A DNA stretch of 64,000 nucleotides from an uncultured Oscillospiraceae bacterium (GTDB lineage: Bacteria; Bacillota; Clostridia; Oscillospirales; Ruminococcaceae), in assembly GCA_910579175.1 (NCBI GenBank), contig CAJTTB010000006.1, positions 62,001 through 126,000 on the forward strand, in the 5' to 3' direction. The translations under genes and the position numbers were made by a program. Shown here piece by piece: positions 58,863-64,000 of this stretch. Below the pieces are notes generated by a model. The model saw only the letters and a program-made list of their open reading frames with translations. It was not told where the DNA came from and searched no databases. Each line of letters starts with the position of its first letter. Position 1 is the first letter of the stretch.

Positions 58863-59491
58863 TTTTTTGCGTCGGACAACTTCGCTGATTCCTGTTCTTT
58901 CTGTGCATAATATTTCTTTAAAAAACTATGCCGGTGTATGGGACTTTCTCCAAACTGATTCAACATTTGATAATGCAGCTTGGTACCATAGCCCTTGTGT
59001 TGTTCAAATTGGTATTCGGGATATTGCTTGGCAATCTCCTTCATATAGCGATCGCGGGATACCTTTGCCAAAATAGAAGCGGCAGCAATGCTGGCAGAAG
59101 TAGCATCGCCCTTTACAATACACTTTGTGGAAATACCCAAGTTGGGATCGCGATTTCCATCCACCAACGCCAAACTGGGAACAACAGACAACCCCTTGAC
59201 TGCTCTTCGCATTGCAAGATAGGTTGCATGTAAGATATTAACCCGCTCAATCTCCTCTACTGAAGCAGTTGCCACGCAATATGAGACTGCCTTTTTCACA
59301 ATTTCATCAAATAGTCTCTCTCTCTTTTGTTCTGTCAATTTTTTAGAATCATTTAAGCCCTCTATCTCACAATCAGCTGGAAGAATCACCGCCGCTGCAT
59401 AAACATCGCCCGCAAGTGGACCTCTACCCGCTTCATCTACTCCACACAATAAATCACAATATTGATTTTTATCAAATTCAAAAATTGTCAC
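58859..59491 (-). CDS. rnhB: Ribonuclease HII
   Basis: A 210-residue enzyme that removes ribonucleotides and RNA-DNA hybrids from DNA. The catalytic GVDEAGRGPLAGDV (about residues 17-30, with D19 and E20) and LALVDGN are intact, and KGDATSASIAAASILAKVSRD is present as KGDATSASIAAASILAKV. The start is a GTG eight bases after AGGACGG. The last codons read GCA AAA AAG TAG, placing the slippery heptamer A AAA AAG in frame immediately before the stop codon. Confidence 0.96.
   Translation of the reverse strand: MTIFEFDKNQYCDLLCGVDEAGRGPLAGDVYAAAVILPADCEIEGLNDSKKLTEQKRERLFDEIVKKAVSYCVATASVEEIERVNILHATYLAMRRAVKGLSVVPSLALVDGNRDPNLGISTKCIVKGDATSASIAAASILAKVSRDRYMKEIAKQYPEYQFEQHKGYGTKLHYQMLNQFGESPIHRHSFLKKYYAQKEQESAKLSDAKK
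58862..58868 (-). promoter_or_regulatory. Candidate -1 frameshift heptamer A AAA AAG
   Basis: In the mRNA sense the rnhB reading is GCA AAA AAG TAG. A -1 slip on A AAA AAG continues as GTA GGA AGA, the yraN frame. Eight bases downstream GCAGG and CCTGC can pair, with an inner GGCT/AGCT stem, as a possible stimulator. Confidence 0.5.
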
Positions 59492-59524
59492 CTTCGCATC
59501 CGTCCTTTTTATAGAATTTTATTC

Positions 59525-60394
59525 TTAGATATCTGGTCGGTCAAAAGTAATCCTGCCCAATTGGTTGCCGCGATACTCATCCAAAATCGTAATTGCGGCG
59601 CGCTCTGTATTCACTTCACCGCCCGAAATCAACATACCGCGTTTGCGCCCTACCAATTCCAACAAATCAAATTCTTCTAAATCCTGATAATTGGTACCTT
59701 CTAACTTATATCTCTGTTCAATGGTCTTGGGATACTCTCGACGCAAAAAAGCCAACAGCCTCATCGCCAACAATTCGATATCTACCACATCATCCTTTAT
59801 TGCACCGGTAAATGCGAGCTTTTCCCCCACCAAAGGATCTTCAAATTTCGGCCACAATACACCAGGCATATCCAATAATTCCAAATCTGTTCCAAGATTT
59901 ACCCATTGTTTGCTTCTGGTCACCCCTGGTCTATCTTCCACCTTAGCGCGTTTTCCCTTCGCCATACGATTGATAAAAGAGGATTTCCCCACATTGGGAA
60001 TACCCACCACCATAATGCGAATTGGACGATTTACTACCCCACGTTGTTTGCGACGCTCCAGCAATTCACAAAGCTCATTCTTTACCAATGGCAAAAACTG
60101 GTGCAATCCTTTCCCAGATTTACAATCGCAAGCAATGGCGGCAATCTTCTGTCTTTGATAATATTCCAACCATTGTTGTGTTTTTGCTGGATCAGCGGCA
60201 TCTGCTTTATTTAACATGATAATACGCGGTTTATCACCCAGCCACTTATCTAACTCAGGGTTACGGCTACTCTGCGGAATTCTGGCATCTACCAACTCCA
60301 ACACAATATCTACCATCTTTAGATTATCTGTAATCAATCGCCGGGTTTTTGCCATGTGCCCAGGAAACCACTGTATAGAAGGTGCTTCTAACAT
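59525..60394 (-). CDS. rbgA: Ribosome biogenesis GTPase RbgA (YlqF)
   Basis: A 289-residue circularly permuted GTPase needed for late 50S subunit assembly. The order of motifs is permuted: G4 NKAD (about residues 60-63), then G1 GIPNVGKSS (about 128-136), then G3 DMPG (about 176-179). The N-terminal IQWFPGHMAKTRR is a family signature. The ATG follows AAGGAG. Neighbours lepB and rplS are also the common order. Confidence 0.97.
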   Translation of the reverse strand: MLEAPSIQWFPGHMAKTRRLITDNLKMVDIVLELVDARIPQSSRNPELDKWLGDKPRIIMLNKADAADPAKTQQWLEYYQRQKIAAIACDCKSGKGLHQFLPLVKNELCELLERRKQRGVVNRPIRIMVVGIPNVGKSSFINRMAKGKRAKVEDRPGVTRSKQWVNLGTDLELLDMPGVLWPKFEDPLVGEKLAFTGAIKDDVVDIELLAMRLLAFLRREYPKTIEQRYKLEGTNYQDLEEFDLLELVGRKRGMLISGGEVNTERAAITILDEYRGNQLGRITFDRPDI

Positions 60395-60417
60395 ATTTCA
60401 TACTCCTTATCTTTTGT

Positions 60418-61008
60418 TTATGATTCCTGATATACATCTCCAAACTTATCAAATGGATAAATCCGACAGGCAACCTTTCCAAAAACATGGTCAATCCGAA
60501 CCATTCCGACCTCTTGAAAACGACTGTCCAACGAATTATTTCGATTGTCTCCCATGACAAATACACAATCCTCTGGGACTTCTGCTGGAAATCCAATACT
60601 TCGATTGTTTCCATCGGTATAAGTTGGTTCCAAAATATAGGATTCATCTAGTTCCTTGCCATCAACATAAACTTTGCCTTCCTGCGGATCCACATCTACT
60701 GTCTGCCCCTCTGTTGCAATGACCCTCTTAATAATGGGTTCTTCTCCATCTCGATTCACACAGACAATATCTCCTGCCTCCAAATTCCAAAACGTAGACC
60801 AGGTTAATAAACGCTCCCCATTGTGTAAAGTAGGCTGCATAGATGGACCGTTTACCACCACAATTTGACAGATAAACAACAGTACAAACACGACTACTGT
60901 TCCAGCTATCAACAGTGTTTCTGCCCAATCCATCAACTCATATTTTAATAAATATCGTCTTTTTTCTTCATCTGTTTCCAATACTGGCAATGCCTTTGGC
61001 TGATTCAT
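60418..61008 (-). CDS. lepB: Signal peptidase I
   Basis: A 196-residue membrane-bound serine protease that removes signal peptides. One transmembrane helix (about residues 32-52) is followed by the catalytic Ser56 in NGPSMQPTL and Lys94 in EPIIKRVIATEGQ; the box E motif GDNRNNSLDSR is present. It lies between rplS and rbgA. A terminator follows rplS, so lepB may have some independent transcription. Confidence 0.96.
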   Translation of the reverse strand: MNQPKALPVLETDEEKRRYLLKYELMDWAETLLIAGTVVVFVLLFICQIVVVNGPSMQPTLHNGERLLTWSTFWNLEAGDIVCVNRDGEEPIIKRVIATEGQTVDVDPQEGKVYVDGKELDESYILEPTYTDGNNRSIGFPAEVPEDCVFVMGDNRNNSLDSRFQEVGMVRIDHVFGKVACRIYPFDKFGDVYQES

Positions 61009-61050
61009 AGCTCATCCTCATTTCAGTTTTAATTTATTCATAGATATAAA

Positions 61051-61080
61051 GCAAAAAAGGACAGCCGAAACCGTCCTTTC
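61051..61080 (-). terminator. Terminator after rplS
   Basis: AAAGGAC and GTCCTTT form a stem around a short loop (61057-61079); leftward it is followed by TTTTTTGC. Confidence 0.8.
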
Positions 61081-61091
61081 CATACCACTTC

Positions 61092-61436
61092 TTAGCGAAT
61101 TTTTTCCTTAACTTTAGCAGCCTTACCAACTCTATCACGCAAATAGTACAATTTGCTTCTGCGCACGCGACCACTTCTTACAATCTCTACTTTCTCTACA
61201 TTTGGAGAATGTACTGGGAACACTCTTTCAATTCCACAACCATGAGCTAAACGGCGAACGGTAAATGTTTCGTTGACTCCACCATGTTTTTTTGCAATGA
61301 TGGTGCCTTCAAATAACTGAATTCTGGATTTGTCGCCTTCTTGAATACGGCAATGTACTTTTACAGTATCACCAATATTCAACACTGGAAGTTCTGCTTT
61401 CAAACTTGAATTACTGATTAATTTTAATGCGTCCAT
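61092..61436 (-). CDS. rplS: 50S ribosomal protein L19
   Basis: A 114-residue ribosomal protein at the 30S-50S interface. The typical FEGTIIAKKHGGVNETFTVR (about residues 41-60), GIERVFPVHSPNVEKVEIV and SKLYYLRDRVGKAAKVKE are present. The ATG follows AGGAGG. It has its own promoter and a structured leader of about 135 bases. Confidence 0.98.
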   Translation of the reverse strand: MDALKLISNSSLKAELPVLNIGDTVKVHCRIQEGDKSRIQLFEGTIIAKKHGGVNETFTVRRLAHGCGIERVFPVHSPNVEKVEIVRSGRVRRSKLYYLRDRVGKAAKVKEKIR

Positions 61437-61571
61437 ATGATTTCCTCCTAGTTTTCAGACATTCTTGCCAATCGTTGACAGAGGACTGCCCGCTTTAATG
61501 ATATTTCTGCAAATTATTTGCATTTGTTACATTAATCCCCACTCTCTCACAAAAGCGGCATTTTAAATGCT
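61437..61571 (-). promoter_or_regulatory. Structured 5' leader of rplS
   Basis: Nested stems can be drawn: CCGCTTT (61491-61497) with AAAGCGG (61553-61559), then TTAATG with CATTAA, then TGCAAA with TTTGCA (61509-61523). This may be an autoregulatory ribosomal leader, but I cannot match it to the known L19 leader from memory. Confidence 0.4.
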
Positions 61572-61577
61572 TATCCA

Positions 61578-61606
61578 TGATAACACATTTTCTCTAGAAA
61601 TGCAAC
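61578..61606 (-). promoter_or_regulatory. Sigma-A-like promoter of rplS
   Basis: On the minus strand TTGCAT and TATCAT are spaced 17 bases apart. Confidence 0.75.
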
Positions 61607-61683
61607 GCTTTTTCTAATGGCTTTCAAATTTTGATAAAGCTGCCAAATTTCACTTTATTTTTTGCTTGGGATTGTCAATCATT

Positions 61684-62367
61684 CTAAGAAATCAACATAC
61701 TGAATAACACTGTCATCAATCCAGCCGTTCCAATCGCAATCCCACTCATGGCGCCTTCTATCTCTCCCAATTCCACCGCCTTGGTGGTGCCAAGTGCATG
61801 ACTGCAAGTTCCAATTGCAACCCCAACAGCTACGGGATTGTGCACACCAAATAGCCTAATCAAAAATGGCGCAAGCATCGCCCCCATAATTCCCGTTACC
61901 ACAACCGCAGCAACCGTTACTGGAACTACCCCACCATTTTGGGAGACCAATTCCATTGCAATTGGAGTTGTAACCGATTTTGGCAACATCGAAATGGTGA
62001 GCTTTTCATCCAAACAAAACAGTCTGCACATACCATAAACACTGCCCATGGAGACTGCACTGCCCACTGCTGAACCGATTAAAATTGGCAATAAATTTGC
62101 CTTTAACTGCTCGTATTGACTATAGATTGACATCGCCAAACAAGCGGTTGCTGGAGCCAAAAACATCGATATCACATCGCCGCCCTGATTAAAATCCTCT
62201 AATGAAATATGGGCAATTTTTAAAACGACAATTACCAGGGCGATGGCAATCAACAGCGGATTGGCAATGGGTGTTTTTAATTTTCGATTGCACCAGATAC
62301 CAAATTCATATGTTGCAATACAAAGGGTAACCCCAAAAAAAGGAGAAGAAAATACTTGACTCATCAT
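61684..62367 (-). CDS. lrgB: LrgB/CidB family membrane protein
   Basis: A 227-residue protein with about seven hydrophobic helices, of the LrgB/CidB/YohK family that works with LrgA-type holin-like proteins in autolysis control or metabolite (pyruvate) uptake. Typical stretches are SVTTPIAMELVSQNGGVVPV, LGTTKAVELGEIEGAMSGIA and PATACLAMSIYSQ. The start ATG overlaps the lrgA stop as ATGA and has AAGGGG upstream. Confidence 0.94.
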   Translation of the reverse strand: MMSQVFSSPFFGVTLCIATYEFGIWCNRKLKTPIANPLLIAIALVIVVLKIAHISLEDFNQGGDVISMFLAPATACLAMSIYSQYEQLKANLLPILIGSAVGSAVSMGSVYGMCRLFCLDEKLTISMLPKSVTTPIAMELVSQNGGVVPVTVAAVVVTGIMGAMLAPFLIRLFGVHNPVAVGVAIGTCSHALGTTKAVELGEIEGAMSGIAIGTAGLMTVLFSMLIS

Positions 62368-62735
62368 ACTTTTTTCCCCTTTTTCCATTGATTTTGAATC
62401 CATAATACGCCTTTGATGGTATAAGCAGTTGCGGCAAAGGTCAAAATAGTGGATACCAAACAAATCGTCAATAGCGGCAAAATGCTCCCTTTTACATAGC
62501 CATAGTTATCTATGATTCCCACACCGGCTGGAATAAAAAAAATCGCCATGTTTTTCATCATAAACTCTGCTTTCTGTTTGATGTGTTCCACCTTTATCAC
62601 CCGGATTAGCAGTAGAACAAACAACAATATCATACTGATTACACTTGCTGGAAATGGTATCGGAAGCACACTGGATAGTATATTTCCTATCCAACATATA
62701 CCAAACACAATTGCAATTTGTAAAACTATTTTCAA
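62364..62735 (-). CDS. lrgA: LrgA/CidA holin-like protein
   Basis: A 123-residue protein with four predicted membrane helices, in the LrgA/CidA family. Family features are LPIPFPASVISMILLFVLLL near the second helix and FFIPAGVGIIDNYGYVKGS in the middle. It is translated with lrgB through a four-base overlap. In other Firmicutes the pair responds to pyruvate or membrane state through LytSR, but no such regulator is in the window. Confidence 0.94.
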   Translation of the reverse strand: MKIVLQIAIVFGICWIGNILSSVLPIPFPASVISMILLFVLLLIRVIKVEHIKQKAEFMMKNMAIFFIPAGVGIIDNYGYVKGSILPLLTICLVSTILTFAATAYTIKGVLWIQNQWKKGKKV

Positions 62736-62763
62736 TTTGATTCCCCCACTTGATTTTTACTTT

Positions 62764-64000
62764 CTATTTATCGGATTCTATCACATATGGCGCAACTAAT
62801 TTTAACATTTTGATATCAATATTGGCACGGACACAAACTCCCTCAGTCTGATAGTCCTCCTGTATTATCTTTCCAAATCTGCGAATTTTATCCAATAGTG
62901 CTCCTTCTGTATAAGGTATCAACAAATCCATCGTGCGAATCTGTTCTGCAAGTTGTTTGCAAATGGCATTTAACAGATCATCAATTCCCTTATTCTGTTT
63001 TGCAGAAATAAAAACACTTTTATTGGTAATCGTTGCCATACTCTGCCATTGGTACAAATCTGTTTTGTTATAAACGGTCAACATCGGAGTTTCTGCACAG
63101 CCCAAATCATTTAAAATACTTTTTGTCACCTCTAGTTGTTGTTCCATCATGGGATTGGAAATATCACAGACATTTAAAATTAAATCAGCACTCGCTGCTT
63201 CCTCCAAAGTGGACTGAAAAGCTTCGACCAACTGATGAGGAAGACGATTAATAAAGCCAACTGTATCAATCAACACCACTTTTTGTCCATCGGGTAATTT
63301 CAGTTCTCTCGCCGTGGGATCCAGTGTTGCAAACAACTGATTTTTTTCCAATACACCCGCATTTGTCAACGCATTTAATAAAGTGGATTTCCCCACATTT
63401 GTATAGCCCACAATGGCAACAGTGATTACGCTGTTTTTTCGACGTCTTTGACGAGTTCTTTCACGTTGCCGCTCCAATTCCTGCAATTCTTGGGTCAATT
63501 TATCAATTCTACGACGGATATGACGGCGGTCACTCTCCAATTTTGTTTCTCCTGGTCCTCTGGTGCCAATACCCCCTGCCTGTCTAGACAACACTGTGCC
63601 CAATCCAATCAGGCGAGGCATCAGATACTTCTGTTGTGCCAACTCTACCTGCAACTTTCCCTCTTTGGAACTGGCACGCATTGCAAAAATATCCAAAATC
63701 AACATCGTGCGATCAATCACTCGCACATTGGTAATCTGCTCAATATTGCGCAACTGTATTCCAGTCAATTCATCATCAAAAATCAACAAATCTATCTGCT
63801 GCATTTCACAAAAATGTTTAATTTCTTCTAGTTTTCCACTTCTGACATAGGTTGCACTGTGATAGTTGGGATGATTTATTGAATTCATCTTCTGAACAAA
63901 TTTTGCAACTACCTCTGCGCCAGCAGTATTGGCTAATTCCTCCAATTCATCCAACGAAACATCTACATCATATTCTCCTGTATAAACTCCTACTAACACA
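62764..64000 (-). CDS. hflX: GTPase HflX, 5' end cut by window edge
   Basis: At least 411 residues of HflX, a GTPase that rescues stalled ribosomes. The glycine-rich linker GRQAGGIGTRGPGE-type motif is seen as SRQAGGIGTRGPGETKLE (about residues 140-157), preceded by KLQVELAQQKYLMPRL. The G domain has GYTNVGKST (about 200-208), DTVGF (about 245-249) and NKTD (about 313-316). A GTG at 63999 is the first possible start in view, but the usual preceding residues suggest the gene extends beyond the window. Confidence 0.94.
   Translation of the reverse strand, partial: VLVGVYTGEYDVDVSLDELEELANTAGAEVVAKFVQKMNSINHPNYHSATYVRSGKLEEIKHFCEMQQIDLLIFDDELTGIQLRNIEQITNVRVIDRTMLILDIFAMRASSKEGKLQVELAQQKYLMPRLIGLGTVLSRQAGGIGTRGPGETKLESDRRHIRRRIDKLTQELQELERQRERTRQRRRKNSVITVAIVGYTNVGKSTLLNALTNAGVLEKNQLFATLDPTARELKLPDGQKVVLIDTVGFINRLPHQLVEAFQSTLEEAASADLILNVCDISNPMMEQQLEVTKSILNDLGCAETPMLTVYNKTDLYQWQSMATITNKSVFISAKQNKGIDDLLNAICKQLAEQIRTMDLLIPYTEGALLDKIRRFGKIIQEDYQTEGVCVRANIDIKMLKLVAPYVIESDK

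Noticed and set aside
59691..60158. 155-codon open frame on the plus strand
   Set aside because: It is antisense to rbgA, has no ribosome binding site and no recognisable product.
1..64000. CRISPR arrays or insertion sequences
   Set aside because: No regularly spaced repeats, transposase motifs or terminal inverted repeats with a transposase were seen.

Overview
The window is about 64 kb of AT-rich chromosome from an endospore-forming member of the Firmicutes, most likely class Clostridia. It carries spo0A, spoIVB, spoIIR, spoIVA, a sipL-like gene and the complete spoIIIAA-AH operon, has strong AGGAGG-type ribosome binding sites, uses TTG and GTG starts often, and has a T-box leader on tyrS. 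I cannot fix the genus. No ribosomal RNA operon, insertion sequence or CRISPR array was seen.

Layout. 1-10 kb: fragment of a YoaK-like membrane protein, a DUF421 protein, two small genes, spo0A and spoIVB, a MATE exporter, a cytidylate-kinase-like protein, spoIIR, coaX, and a small gene plus a cardiolipin-synthase-like gene behind a sigma-E-like promoter. 10.3-13.9 kb: a four-gene operon (secreted lactococcin-972-like peptide, two FtsX-type permeases, one ABC ATPase). 14-21 kb: an acetyltransferase, an anchored protein, and a sugar-phosphate operon (ROK kinase, GntR regulator, two cupin glucose-6-phosphate isomerases, a fused mannose-6-phosphate isomerase) with two matching promoter/operator copies. 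21.2-22.9 kb: an orphan phage-type switch (Cro-like gene, repressor, ImmA protease, operators) followed by a probable small RNA. 23.3-30.5 kb: two tRNA-Leu genes, spoIVA with sipL, a secreted transglutaminase-like protein, and T-box-controlled tyrS. 30.5-44.8 kb: a long leftward housekeeping and sporulation series (recN, argR, nadK, tlyA, dxs, ispA, xseB, an M22-like gene, nusB, asp23, spoIIIAH to AA). 45-49.7 kb: a rightward aromatic operon (aroF, aroB, aroA, aroC). 49.9-64 kb: a HAD phosphatase, clpX, clpP, tig, a phosphoesterase, DUF1540, thrC, a dipeptidase, yraN/rnhB, rbgA, lepB, rplS, lrgAB and hflX (cut by the window edge).

The most notable observations are: (1) the aro operon leader encodes a 36-residue peptide with a Phe/Tyr-rich stretch, followed by mutually exclusive antiterminator and terminator stems, the layout of ribosome-mediated attenuation; (2) yraN has no start codon and is in the -1 frame of rnhB, joined at an A AAA AAG heptamer directly before the rnhB stop, so a frameshift fusion is possible; (3) the repressor of the orphan switch appears to start at an ATA codon; (4) a consensus promoter and a strong terminator about 130 nt apart define a candidate unannotated small RNA; (5) a lactococcin-972-like locus has its large membrane protein split in two; (6) xseA is absent next to xseB. 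All functional statements are read from sequence and family knowledge; no search or folding program was run.
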